Shown here piece by piece: positions 18,075 to 27,224 of a stretch of DNA of 64,000 nt. Both the position numbers and the translations under genes were made by a program. The DNA comes from Anabaena subtropica FACHB-260 (lineage in GTDB: Bacteria > Cyanobacteriota > Cyanobacteriia > Cyanobacteriales > Nostocaceae), in the NCBI RefSeq assembly GCF_014697105.1, contig NZ_JACJRF010000002.1:1-64000 (forward strand), written 5' to 3'. Position 1 is the stretch's first letter. Every line of letters begins with the position of its first letter. The notes under the pieces are model-generated. The model was not told the origin of the DNA. It did not search any database and saw nothing but the letters and a program-made list of their open reading frames with translations.

Positions 18075-19046
18075 CTAGACCGCAACTGGCATTTCTATGA
18101 ATTGACGGCGAATGGTTTCTCGATAAGTTTCGTAGATTGGTTGTTCTACAAACACCTTTTCATTAGGATCAACCTTTAGCTCTTCCATCACTTTGATAGT
18201 GAGTTTGGCTGCACTTTCCGCAGACATCCCACAGTGAACGGAACAAGCTAAATCATTGTGTTCCACAATATTGTTAGAAAAATAACGAGCATTTGCAGCC
18301 TGGGTAGAACCTAGAGATACGTAAGAAGCATATTCGCCAGCCGCCGCTTTTAAATCCCGTAAAGTTTCTTCACTAACTCCACCTGCGTAGGTACTAGCTA
18401 CACCAATCCCACTCCATATATCGGCTCGACGGGATTCAGGAAACTTCTGCAATTGATTGACAATTTTGCTGATATCAGCGCTGAAGAGAAACCAGATGCT
18501 TCTACCCAATCCTCGATCAAATGCTCGCAGGGCGTAGCCGGAAACTTTCTTGGGAACAATTTGTTTTTCTGTAGTTTGTTTCCACTTAAATATCCCATTA
18601 TAAAAACCATAGCCATCCATAGCCCACCACCGTTGCATGGGGTCCAGAGGTGCTAGAGATTTTTCGATATCTCGATTCAGTACAGACATAGCAAAACCAA
18701 CACCAATGTGAGCCAAACTGCTGTGATTAGGATTCTGATCTACAAATTTTTGGAATTTGCTTTCCCGACCCAAACTGGTGTAATCAATCATAATTAAGCC
18801 CATGCCAACTCCCTCATAGGCAAAGCCACGCAGATTAATATCAAAAGATTGGAGTTCGCTGAGGATAATATGTGATAAACCAACTTCTAGAGCTGTATTA
18901 TAGCCGCTAATAAAAGCGTTACTAGATAATCTTAATTGCTTTCTTGCTTCTGTTTCAGATCCAGGAAATTCTTTCCAAAATTTATCCATACCTTCTATAG
19001 GAAGTCCGAATAAAAATCGGCGTAAAAATCCAGTGGTGAAAATCAT
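18075..19046 (-). CDS. DUF1702 family protein, copy A
   Basis: A 323-residue protein that I place in DUF1702 from its opening FLRRFLFGL, GYNTALEVGL, FAYEGVGMGL, MDGYGFYNG, FDRGLGRSIWF and DIWSGIGVA stretches. The family has no firmly known reaction. I associate it with enediyne-type polyketide loci, which fits the synthase genes 2 kb upstream. No signal peptide or trans-membrane helix is evident. Conserved Cys/His positions near residues 270-280 (NDLACSVHCGMS) are shared in pattern with copy B. It is separated from copy B by 210 bases, larger than other gaps here, so an internal promoter is possible. Confidence 0.7.
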   Translation of the reverse strand: MIFTTGFLRRFLFGLPIEGMDKFWKEFPGSETEARKQLRLSSNAFISGYNTALEVGLSHIILSELQSFDINLRGFAYEGVGMGLIMIDYTSLGRESKFQKFVDQNPNHSSLAHIGVGFAMSVLNRDIEKSLAPLDPMQRWWAMDGYGFYNGIFKWKQTTEKQIVPKKVSGYALRAFDRGLGRSIWFLFSADISKIVNQLQKFPESRRADIWSGIGVASTYAGGVSEETLRDLKAAAGEYASYVSLGSTQAANARYFSNNIVEHNDLACSVHCGMSAESAAKLTIKVMEELKVDPNEKVFVEQPIYETYRETIRRQFIEMPVAV

Positions 19047-19256
19047 AATCTGCTCCCGGTTTTAGTTGATGAAATTGGATCAATTTGTCCAAATAATACT
19101 GACTGAAGCAAGAGTAACGGCACAGGGCAGTAGCTTCCATATAATAATTCTTCACTCTGACAAGAAGATTTTATGCAGCTAAATTTATTTATGGGGATTC
19201 TTTTCTGCCTACGTTATCGTGAATGTGCTTCTGTCTGGTGGAAATTGAGTTAATAG

Positions 19257-20228
19257 TTAGACGGTAACTGTATTTTTCAAGAAATGAGTACGAACGCCTT
19301 CTCGGTAGGTTTCATAGATTGGTTGGTCTACGGATACCGCTTCTTGTTCATCAATAGTTAGTCCTTGGATAATGTCCAATGTGAGCCGTGCTGCATCTAT
19401 TGCTGACATCCCACACAAAACGTCACAAGCCAAGTTAGTGTGGTCGAGAATTTGATTAGTCAGGTAACGAGGATGTGCGGCTAAGGCAGCACCCAACGCT
19501 AAATAAGATGTTTTACCACCGGCTGCTAGTTTTAAATCTTGCAAAATCTGTTCATTAATTCCGCAAGTATGAGTGCAAGCTAAGGCGATACCACTCCACA
19601 GATCCCCATGACGGTGGGCAGGGAAAGATTGTAATTGTTGGATAATTCTGGGGACATCGCCGCCGTATAAAAACCAAATACCCCGTCCTAACCCTTGATC
19701 AAAGGCGCGAGTTGCGTAGCCTGTCAGCTTTTGGGGGACAACCTGCTCAAGTACCGCACTTTTCCAGTTGAGGAGTCCGGCATGGAAACCAAAGCCATCT
19801 ATTGCCCACCACCTTTGCAGGGGAATCATTTGAGCTAAAGACTGTTGTACATTCCGCTTTAAAACTGCGATCGCAAAACCTGCACCAATATGAGCCGAAC
19901 TGATATATTCAGGATTTGCATCGATAAATCGTTGTAGTCTTTGCTGGTTGCCAGGCGGAATATAGTCTAGGATTGCCAAGCCCATACTTGCCCCTGTATA
20001 AGCATACCCTGGTAACTCCCCCTTAAAAGCTTTTAATCTTGTAGTTAGATTTTCTGAGAAACCAGTCTCTAGGGCGATGTTATAGCCATTGACAAAAGCA
20101 GTGGTTGATTCCCTTAATTGTTGGCAAATATAGCTGTCAGGAATGTTCAACTTTTGCCAAGAACTGTCCATGACTTCTGTTGAGATCCCAAATATGGCGC
20201 GGCGTAAAGATCCGAAATTGGGAATCAT
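19257..20228 (-). CDS. DUF1702 family protein, copy B
   Basis: This is a paralogue of copy A (SLRRAIFGI, GYNIALETGF, YAYTGASMGLAILDY, IDGFGFHAG, FDQGLGRGIWF, GDLWSGIALAC, and the shared ending DQPIYETYRE). The frame can extend to a GTG at 20285, but I place the start at the ATG at 20228. That gives 324 residues, matching copy A, and GGAG lies 12 bases upstream. The first 19 residues of the longer form look unrelated to copy A. With the extended start the gap to the PPTase-like gene would be 13 bases. The two copies differ throughout, so the duplication is old and the functions may be distinct. Confidence 0.7.
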   Translation of the reverse strand: MIPNFGSLRRAIFGISTEVMDSSWQKLNIPDSYICQQLRESTTAFVNGYNIALETGFSENLTTRLKAFKGELPGYAYTGASMGLAILDYIPPGNQQRLQRFIDANPEYISSAHIGAGFAIAVLKRNVQQSLAQMIPLQRWWAIDGFGFHAGLLNWKSAVLEQVVPQKLTGYATRAFDQGLGRGIWFLYGGDVPRIIQQLQSFPAHRHGDLWSGIALACTHTCGINEQILQDLKLAAGGKTSYLALGAALAAHPRYLTNQILDHTNLACDVLCGMSAIDAARLTLDIIQGLTIDEQEAVSVDQPIYETYREGVRTHFLKNTVTV

Positions 20229-20298
20229 ACTTTGTTTTGATCTCCTATCGATATTTTCTGGGGAGTTAGATGGGGTAACACCCACCTAACTCAAATCT

Positions 20299-20853
20299 CT
20301 ATTTTTTATTGACCACCACTGCAACCATTCTGGGAAAGCTCTTGGTCAAGTTGACCAGAAAAGTCATCACATACAGCTTTTTATCGGCAAATTCCCCCTC
20401 GAACAATACTGTATCTTCTCTTTGAGAGTCAATTCTCAAACTAATATCCCTAGCATCAAAAGCTTTACGGAAAGCTTCTATGGCTACCCACAGGCGTGTA
20501 CCTGCTATATCTACTGAGTCGTAACCATTGGCTAGTAGTTGATTTAATAGGGATTGGCGATCGCTAGTTAACAGCAAGATCCAATCTGCTGGGGAGCGAT
20601 GGCTGACAGGAAGAATATCACAGCCTTGGGGGCCTTGACCGACCACGCACAGACAGAACCGATCATCATGGGAAAGGGATACTTCTACTTGTTGGTTCTC
20701 TAATCCTTCCAGGATTGGTTTACCAGAATCTAGCCAGTTGATGTGTATCTGTTGTGGGTTTTCTGCACCAAACAGAGGGAGAGAACGGGATTGAGTGGGA
20801 GTAAATTGCTTTGCTTTTGTGTCGGATCGATTGGACTGTACAAGGGTTGTCAT
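20299..20853 (-). CDS. Phosphopantetheinyl transferase-like protein (PKSE C-terminal domain homologue)
   Basis: The 184-residue protein contains the motifs of the PPTase domain that ends enediyne-type polyketide synthases: VSLSHDDRFCLCVVG, GPQGCDILPV (magnesium-site Asp) and TRLWVAIEAFRKA (the WxxxEAxxK signature with E and K present). It would attach phosphopantetheine to the ACP Ser of the preceding gene product. It is free-standing here, starting 45 bases after the ACP-KR-DH gene ends. The first ~30 residues (SNRSDTKAKQFTPTQSRS) look like a linker rather than a domain. A role as a non-catalytic partner cannot be excluded. Confidence 0.7.
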   Translation of the reverse strand: MTTLVQSNRSDTKAKQFTPTQSRSLPLFGAENPQQIHINWLDSGKPILEGLENQQVEVSLSHDDRFCLCVVGQGPQGCDILPVSHRSPADWILLLTSDRQSLLNQLLANGYDSVDIAGTRLWVAIEAFRKAFDARDISLRIDSQREDTVLFEGEFADKKLYVMTFLVNLTKSFPRMVAVVVNKK

Positions 20854-20898
20854 TGCTTTTGACCGTTTGTTTGTAATTACTTCAAAGTGTGTAAAAAT

Positions 20899-23800
20899 TT
20901 ACAGCAATCTAAACCACAACTCTTTCGCGGCCATGGTGAATACCAGCACCAAGGCTAAAAAGTTCAAAAACTTACCAACAGTCCGAGAAAAAATTGGTAG
21001 TTGGCGATCGTGACGTTTTTCCGTGGATAGGTTGTGCATACCAGGCATCTCTTCCAGGGATATTTGTGGTATGGTGACATCCAACGCTGCGGCTCGCTCC
21101 ACCAATTCTTGATGTAAAATTTGTTCAGTGCGATCGCCACGAGTTGCCAATTCTTCGGCTGTGGGATTGTCGGGACGGTGGTCAATCATTCTTAATTGAT
21201 AACCTTCTAACCTTTCAATTAGTCGTCCGTCTTCATCAACACTGAACACTGAGGTATCGTACTGTTTACCTTGTCTACCTTCCCCTTGTGCCACACCAAT
21301 ACAAGATTCGCTACCGTTGTTATGGGTTTGATAAATCTGAATGGCTTTGATCCCAATTGGTAATCCTAAATCTTGAGGTACCATTGGCTGCACAGACTGG
21401 AGTAGGGAATCGCGGTAATAAGGATCGCCTAACAGGAATGGGCCATCGGCTCTATCTACAGACTCTTGCACTTGCTCTACAGCATTCCTGAGCGTGCGGA
21501 AAACCATTTTTGTAGAGTTTAGGGTGTAAATCTGTTGCAAGCGTTGGAAGCGTGGGCCTTGGAACAACAACCAACTGTACAAGTCTTCTTTGGGTTGGAG
21601 AGCTAGAGGTTGTGCAGGTAATTCTACATTCTGAATATGAACTTCTATCGGTTGCCCTAAGATAAAGGTAGCAGCAAAGTGAGCTGTAGTAAACCCAGTC
21701 TGCTCAGTTCTAATTTCTGCCAAAATTTTGATCGGAGCTTTTTTAGATTCCCTCTCTAGCACTTGGGCGCGCAGTTCAATTTCTACACCATTTTGAGGAT
21801 CTACAACAATTGGCCTCTCTAGACGAATATCCTCGATCCGCACGGTATGGAACTTGTCTTGACCTACAGTATAAGCAACAGTCTGTGCCATTGCTTCTAG
21901 ACCAAACACTGTGGGGAATAGATAAGAGCCTTTGTATACGTGGTCTTTGACGTAGGAGTCTTTTTCTAAAGTCAGATGGGTACGAGCAATAATTTCAATC
22001 CCTGGATCGATAATTTGTAACTGCTCGATAAATTTGGCTGTCTGTGGGGGAGGAGTGCGTTTAACTCTCCAAGTATCAAAACCCCGTCCTAATGTCTGCA
22101 CACCGCCCAAACTGGAAGTAATCACAACTTGAGCATCACCAGGATTTTTCTGTATGAGTTGTACAAACCGATTCACACCTTCATCTTTGGGAATGGCTTT
22201 GATTCCCATGCGGCGGAGGTTGTGAACTGTTCCCATCCGCGCACCCATACCGACTTCTGCCCAAACACTGTAGGCGGTGGAAAGAACTGCGGTTTCTGGG
22301 TGTTGCTGACTGAAGCGACGCAGAATTAAATCCAACACTTCGTTAGAGAAACTATACCAAGAGTTACCGGGTAAACCAACGACTGCACCGATGGATGAAA
22401 TACCTGCAAACATCTTGGGTGGTTTATTTTGCAGTGCTTGACAGAGGTTGAATGCACCCATGACTTTTGGGGCAATTTCTACTTCAGCATCTGCCAAAGC
22501 ACAATTTTCTACCCGTCGTGCTTTATTGACTGCTGCCCCGTGAATCACCCCTGTAATATTACCTAAATCTTTCTCCACCCGTGCCACTAGTGCTGTTACG
22601 GCTTGAGCATCAGCAACATTACATTGGTAATATTGACAAGTTAATTCTTCGTCACGGAATCTTCTTAAAATCCGGGAAATTTCGGGACTGCTCTGACCTG
22701 TAGGATTTTCTTGGGGATGGGCTGAACTACCCACTAGTGCCATTTTCGCACCAGTTACTCTAGCTAAAGCTAAAGCACATTCGGCTGTAATCCCTTTTGC
22801 TCCGCCTGTAACTAAAAATACATCATTCGATGACCAAACAATATTGCGGTCTTGATATAGGGATCTGTCTTGAATTGTCGGACGAGGAATGCGTCGAGTT
22901 AGTTGAGAATCATAACCTACTGCTAAGAAAGCATCTGGTCTAGCAATCTCTTCAATGGCACGTTCTACAACCACGCTCGATTCTGCTGAAGCAGGTAAAT
23001 CGATGATGCGGACTTTCAGGTCTGGACGTTCTAGATGGAGTGTGGAGACAAAGCCGATAGTGCAACCTTGCTCGATATCACCGATTTGATGTAGTTTGCC
23101 AAAATAACCGCCACCAAATTGGATATAGCTGACACTGGTGTACTCCCGTTGTGCTTTGGATGCTTGTGGTGGGGTTGCTATAGCGTTGAGTCTAGCCATA
23201 GCTCGTTTTAACCCTACTTCTGGGGATGTCTCATCTGGAATATGCTGGGGTAGAACAGCAATGAAGTGGGTAAACTCTTCTTTTTTAATGAAGGAGTTAG
23301 CTGACATTTCTGCAAAGCTAGTCACCTCTACCTGAGCATGGAGTTGCTGAAGTTTTTGCTGAATGGTGGCGACGAAATCTGCGGCTTCTGCTTCCGCAAC
23401 TATCAAGACTTTGGCTATTTTCCAATCATCTGTTGCAAATAAGTGAGTATTTTGCCAATTCTCTTCTTGACTGGAGATACTGGCGGCTTCTTCTGCAACA
23501 AATTCAACTACAAAGTTGCGTGTCCAACCAGTTATATCTTGATCTTCATTAACAGTGGGAGTGGGTGCAGTCTGTGTAGAGGTTTGTGGTTGCGATTGTT
23601 GGGGTTGGGATAGTGCTTTGAGAGCATCGACAATTTCGATGAGACTGGCATTAGCAAAGTGCGACGGATCTAGCTGTCCTTGAACTCCCATTTGTTTAGC
23701 TGCTTGAGCAACTAATTCTGCGGATTTAATGGAGTCTAGATTTAAGTCATCCAGTAACCTAGCTTGCAGGTTAATACTATCTCGTGGATATCCAGTTTGC

Positions 23801-24138
23801 TCGACAACTAAATTCACAAGAATGTCTTGTATGGAAACTGTTGACGGTTGGGTTACCTGTTCAACTGGCTGGTTTGGTTGATGACCGTTACTAACTACAT
23901 GAATTGGTTGACTACCATTACTAACTACATGGGTGGTTGGGGGAGGTGTCAAAACCTTGATTTCTGGTTTGTGTGTTCCGTTCCCGTTAGTTGTATTGCT
24001 TTTAGCCTGTTTTGGTTTGTTATTTATCAATGATGAACTTTGTAAGTCGGCTCGAATGACTTGAGCTAAAAAGTGACCTCGGTGAGAAAAGTAGGTAGAT
24101 AGTAAGTTGATCAGTTCTTCGTTGTTGTGTGTATCCAT
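20899..24138 (-). CDS. PKSE-like polyketide synthase subunit 2: ACP-KR-DH
   Basis: This 1079-residue subunit begins with a ~35-residue helical motif (LLSTYFSHRGHFLAQVIRAD) that is also found at the end of subunit 1. A flexible linker with a doubled HVVSNGxQP follows. The ACP is at ~100-175 (LDDLNLDSIKS; Ser136 is the attachment site). The ketoreductase centres on FLVTGGAKGITAE (~445) with the Ser/Tyr pair in SSIGAVVG and WYSFSNEV. The dehydratase hot-dog spans ~755-1000 (DHVYKGSYLFPTVFGLEAMAQ region, second-half RDSLLQSV). The C-terminus is a hydrophobic stretch (FLNFLALVLVFTMAAKELWF), possibly a membrane anchor. It starts eight bases after subunit 1 ends, with a weak ribosome site, implying translational coupling. 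Confidence 0.85.
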   Translation of the reverse strand: MDTHNNEELINLLSTYFSHRGHFLAQVIRADLQSSSLINNKPKQAKSNTTNGNGTHKPEIKVLTPPPTTHVVSNGSQPIHVVSNGHQPNQPVEQVTQPSTVSIQDILVNLVVEQTGYPRDSINLQARLLDDLNLDSIKSAELVAQAAKQMGVQGQLDPSHFANASLIEIVDALKALSQPQQSQPQTSTQTAPTPTVNEDQDITGWTRNFVVEFVAEEAASISSQEENWQNTHLFATDDWKIAKVLIVAEAEAADFVATIQQKLQQLHAQVEVTSFAEMSANSFIKKEEFTHFIAVLPQHIPDETSPEVGLKRAMARLNAIATPPQASKAQREYTSVSYIQFGGGYFGKLHQIGDIEQGCTIGFVSTLHLERPDLKVRIIDLPASAESSVVVERAIEEIARPDAFLAVGYDSQLTRRIPRPTIQDRSLYQDRNIVWSSNDVFLVTGGAKGITAECALALARVTGAKMALVGSSAHPQENPTGQSSPEISRILRRFRDEELTCQYYQCNVADAQAVTALVARVEKDLGNITGVIHGAAVNKARRVENCALADAEVEIAPKVMGAFNLCQALQNKPPKMFAGISSIGAVVGLPGNSWYSFSNEVLDLILRRFSQQHPETAVLSTAYSVWAEVGMGARMGTVHNLRRMGIKAIPKDEGVNRFVQLIQKNPGDAQVVITSSLGGVQTLGRGFDTWRVKRTPPPQTAKFIEQLQIIDPGIEIIARTHLTLEKDSYVKDHVYKGSYLFPTVFGLEAMAQTVAYTVGQDKFHTVRIEDIRLERPIVVDPQNGVEIELRAQVLERESKKAPIKILAEIRTEQTGFTTAHFAATFILGQPIEVHIQNVELPAQPLALQPKEDLYSWLLFQGPRFQRLQQIYTLNSTKMVFRTLRNAVEQVQESVDRADGPFLLGDPYYRDSLLQSVQPMVPQDLGLPIGIKAIQIYQTHNNGSESCIGVAQGEGRQGKQYDTSVFSVDEDGRLIERLEGYQLRMIDHRPDNPTAEELATRGDRTEQILHQELVERAAALDVTIPQISLEEMPGMHNLSTEKRHDRQLPIFSRTVGKFLNFLALVLVFTMAAKELWFRLL

Positions 24139-24146
24139 AGGAATAT

Positions 24147-27100
24147 TTAATGATCTTGAGTGATAGTTGACAGTAAAGGTAGGCTTTCTATATCAGCCCG
24201 AATTAACTCAGCGAGGAAAAGACTTCTTTCTGAGAAATACTCAGTTAAAGCGTCTACTAGTTCTGTTTCTGAGTCGGCGAATTGGTGGATTGAGTGAGTA
24301 TGATTGACTGTTTCTGCCAAGCCATGTTCAAGGGATGCGATCGCAGATATTTCTGGATCAGACACTTGAAAAGGCCTCTCACACTGGTTCTCAATAAATA
24401 TCCGTTGTGATGCGCTCACAAACGGACGGACTAGGCGGTTGCCATAAACAACTTGCCAGTTAATTTCGCCGCCACGGACAAAGAAACTACCTAAAACGGT
24501 GTTAAAGTCGCGGTCATGTCCTGGTTTTGATTCTAGGGGAAGACAGATAAGGTTGGGGTCAGAAGTGGTTGCCTCTACCAAACCAGCCAGGACTTTTCCC
24601 GGCCCTACTTCTATCATTAAATCACACTCGCTCTCCATTGCTTTGACTAAGGAGATAAAGTTGACTTGCGAGAGCATCTGATGAGCAAAGTGCTGTTTTA
24701 ACTCTAACCCTTCCGTGGCTTTTTTTCCATCCCCACTGAGAAATAAGGGTATGGAAGTTACAGAAAGTCTTTGTGGTATCTGAGCTTTCTCTTGTAAAAA
24801 GGCTGCGGCTGAAGACATCATGCGAGAGTGGAAAGCGTTAGAAACAGGTAGTTGCCGAGTCTGGATGTTTCTCGACTGGGCTTTCTGCACTACCTCCAAA
24901 ACGCTGGCACTTTCACCAGAAATCACGGTTTGTGTGGGACTGTTAATATTAGCGATCGCTACATAACCAGACACCCCAGTTAATAGTTGCTCAGCAGTTT
25001 GGTAATCGCAGTTGAGACTAGCCATTGCACCGCTTTGATCCTGAGTCGCAGACATGGCTTTACCACGCATGGCTGCTAGACAAATCAGGGTTTTCTCGTC
25101 ATAAGCACCGGCAGCACAAAAGGCTGTCAGTTCACCCAAGCTGTGACCACCTACAGCCACAGGTTTAATTCCCAGATATTCCAGGTACTTTTGCCAGAGT
25201 AAAGACACGAAGCATATAGCTGGTGAAGTTATTTCGGCTTTGGTTAAATCTTCTGACCATGTTTTGAGTTGCTCGGCATCGGCAGCTTTCTCTAGAGGAT
25301 GATAGATATATTGACTGATGGGTTCACATCCAGCCTCTTTTAACCAATTATCGGCTTGCTCTAGAAATTGCTTTGCCCAGGTATGTCTTTCTACTAAGGT
25401 TCGGGCCATATTCAATTTTTGCGAACCTTGACCAGGGAAAAGAAAAGCTACTCGACAATTTTGGATATTGTTACCAATCCAGATGTCTTTTTGCGGAGAA
25501 ACTCTGATTTCCCCTGCACTGGGAGGCATATCTTGCAGCATTTGCTCTAACTGCTGTAAACGCTCCCATAAAGCCATAGGAGTGTCAACAATTAATGCTG
25601 CTCGAATTGGCTGTGCAGAATCTATGGATTCTGTTAACTGCACTGCCAAATCAACCATTTCTGCCATGCTCATCCCATGTGCCGTTTCCCTAATCATTTG
25701 GGTGCGGGCGATTAAATCTGTAATCGATTTGGCACTGAGAACAAACAACTCTGTATCCTGATGAGAAACTAACAATGCTTGTTCTGTGAGGGATGGTTTT
25801 AAGTGGGGCGCGGGTGGATCTCCAGATTCTAAGGTGATGTGGGAATTAATGCCACCAAACCCCATAGCGGAAACTCCGGCTCGGAGAATATCCGTTGGCT
25901 GGCGTACTTCTCCAGAGATGACTGGATAGACAGACTTAACGGTAGTCTCGAACACGGCGTTAAGTTCTTTGCAACCACAAGTAGGCGGAATGACTCTTTG
26001 GTTAACAGCCATAACAGCCTTGATAAAACCACCGATACCAGCTGCGGCTTTTGTATGTCCTACTAGGGATTTGAAAGAAGTTACCCCGACAGAACGAGGT
26101 GCAATTTCTCCATCTTCAGCGATCGCTAGAGCAATTCCTTCTAATTCTGTGCGATCGCCTACTGGTGTTCCTGTACCATGTCCCTCGATGAAGTCTAGGT
26201 CGTGACTTGTGTAAGGTGCTTTATTATAGGCACGACGGAGGGCTTTGGCTTGACCAGTTTTCGAGGGTGCGGTAATTCCGCCTTTACCATCTGATGAGAT
26301 TCCCCAACCTTGGATGACGGCATAGACATAATCTCCAGCTGCTCTGGCATCTTCTAATCGCTTCAGCACGACAAAGCCGCATCCTTCGCCGGGAATAAAG
26401 CCACTAGCTTTGCGATCGTAAACATTCATATCTCCTTCTGTGAGCGCGCCTGCCTTGGCAAAGCCAATCAATTCAAAGGTATCTAAACTAATGTCTACGC
26501 CTCCAGCTAAGGCAATATCTAGTTCTTGGGTTGCTAGTTGAGTACAGGCAGTCGCTACGGCAATTAGAGAAGAAGAACAAGCTCCGTCTACTACATATCC
26601 GCCACCGTCAAAATTGAAGAAATTGCAAACTCTACCTGCCACCGTATTCGCCAGATTACCGGCTAAAGTATCTTCTGTAATTGGCGCAAACACAGATTTG
26701 TAGTATTTTTCCATTGTTGCTACAAGCACTTCTGTGTTTTTTGCAGACATACCCTTGGCTGTTGCTGCTGCCTCTAGAGACTTGCGGACAAAAGGCCAGC
26801 GTAATCGCATATATTGAGAACGACTTTGTTCTCCTGTTAAGGTGTTGCCTAAAATAACTCCTGTGCGTTCTGTAGGGACGTTTTCACGGGTATATCCGGC
26901 ATTTTCTATAGCTTGTAAAGCGACTTCTAGGGCTAACCAGTGAACAATATCAGATGACTCATAAGCTCTTTTGGGAACTCGTCGATTAGCCCAGTCAAAA
27001 TCAAAGCCATCTATAACAGCAGCTCGACTGCCATAGGTCTTGTCTGGGGTTTTGCGATCTGGATCGTGGTATTGAGATACTGGCAATCTTACGTCTGGAA

Positions 27101-27224
27101 ACTGTCGAAACTCGCGTCTTCTTGCAAGTATGTTTTCCCAAAGTTGTTTGAGGTTATTGCTACCAGGGTAATGACAACCCATGCCAACAACTGCAACAGC
27201 AAAGTTATTTGCTTTAGCGAACAT
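24147..27224 (-). CDS. PKSE-like polyketide synthase subunit 1: KS-AT
   Basis: This 1025-residue subunit has a ketosynthase at ~8-465 with Cys216 (VDGACSSS), His349 (EGHGTGTP) and His390 (VGHTKAAA). Enediyne-type hallmarks are GNTLTGE, MRLRWPFVR, EDTLAGNLANTVAGRVCN and GWGISSDGKGGIT. The acyltransferase lies at ~590-880 with GHSLGE (Ser695) and NAFH (796-799), which indicates malonyl-CoA. The last ~60 residues hold LTEYFSERSLFLAELIRAD, repeated at the start of subunit 2. Together with subunit 2 it would run iterative extension, reduction and dehydration to a linear polyene. Heterocyst glycolipid (Hgl) synthases are related, and separating the two needs a KS tree. The ATG has no strong ribosome site. 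A ~690-base AT-rich leader lies upstream. Confidence 0.88.
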   Translation of the reverse strand: MFAKANNFAVAVVGMGCHYPGSNNLKQLWENILARRREFRQFPDVRLPVSQYHDPDRKTPDKTYGSRAAVIDGFDFDWANRRVPKRAYESSDIVHWLALEVALQAIENAGYTRENVPTERTGVILGNTLTGEQSRSQYMRLRWPFVRKSLEAAATAKGMSAKNTEVLVATMEKYYKSVFAPITEDTLAGNLANTVAGRVCNFFNFDGGGYVVDGACSSSLIAVATACTQLATQELDIALAGGVDISLDTFELIGFAKAGALTEGDMNVYDRKASGFIPGEGCGFVVLKRLEDARAAGDYVYAVIQGWGISSDGKGGITAPSKTGQAKALRRAYNKAPYTSHDLDFIEGHGTGTPVGDRTELEGIALAIAEDGEIAPRSVGVTSFKSLVGHTKAAAGIGGFIKAVMAVNQRVIPPTCGCKELNAVFETTVKSVYPVISGEVRQPTDILRAGVSAMGFGGINSHITLESGDPPAPHLKPSLTEQALLVSHQDTELFVLSAKSITDLIARTQMIRETAHGMSMAEMVDLAVQLTESIDSAQPIRAALIVDTPMALWERLQQLEQMLQDMPPSAGEIRVSPQKDIWIGNNIQNCRVAFLFPGQGSQKLNMARTLVERHTWAKQFLEQADNWLKEAGCEPISQYIYHPLEKAADAEQLKTWSEDLTKAEITSPAICFVSLLWQKYLEYLGIKPVAVGGHSLGELTAFCAAGAYDEKTLICLAAMRGKAMSATQDQSGAMASLNCDYQTAEQLLTGVSGYVAIANINSPTQTVISGESASVLEVVQKAQSRNIQTRQLPVSNAFHSRMMSSAAAFLQEKAQIPQRLSVTSIPLFLSGDGKKATEGLELKQHFAHQMLSQVNFISLVKAMESECDLMIEVGPGKVLAGLVEATTSDPNLICLPLESKPGHDRDFNTVLGSFFVRGGEINWQVVYGNRLVRPFVSASQRIFIENQCERPFQVSDPEISAIASLEHGLAETVNHTHSIHQFADSETELVDALTEYFSERSLFLAELIRADIESLPLLSTITQDH

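Noticed and set aside
18075-27224. Calling the locus a canonical 9- or 10-membered enediyne cluster
   Set aside because: The PKS and DUF1702 proteins fit the family, but the thioesterase and the other conserved enediyne cassette genes are not visible.
24147-27224. Naming the KS-AT gene hglC or hglE
   Set aside because: Related by fold, but the neighbours (DUF1702, halogenase-like, CCD) do not match the hgl locus, and a tree would be needed to assign a symbol.
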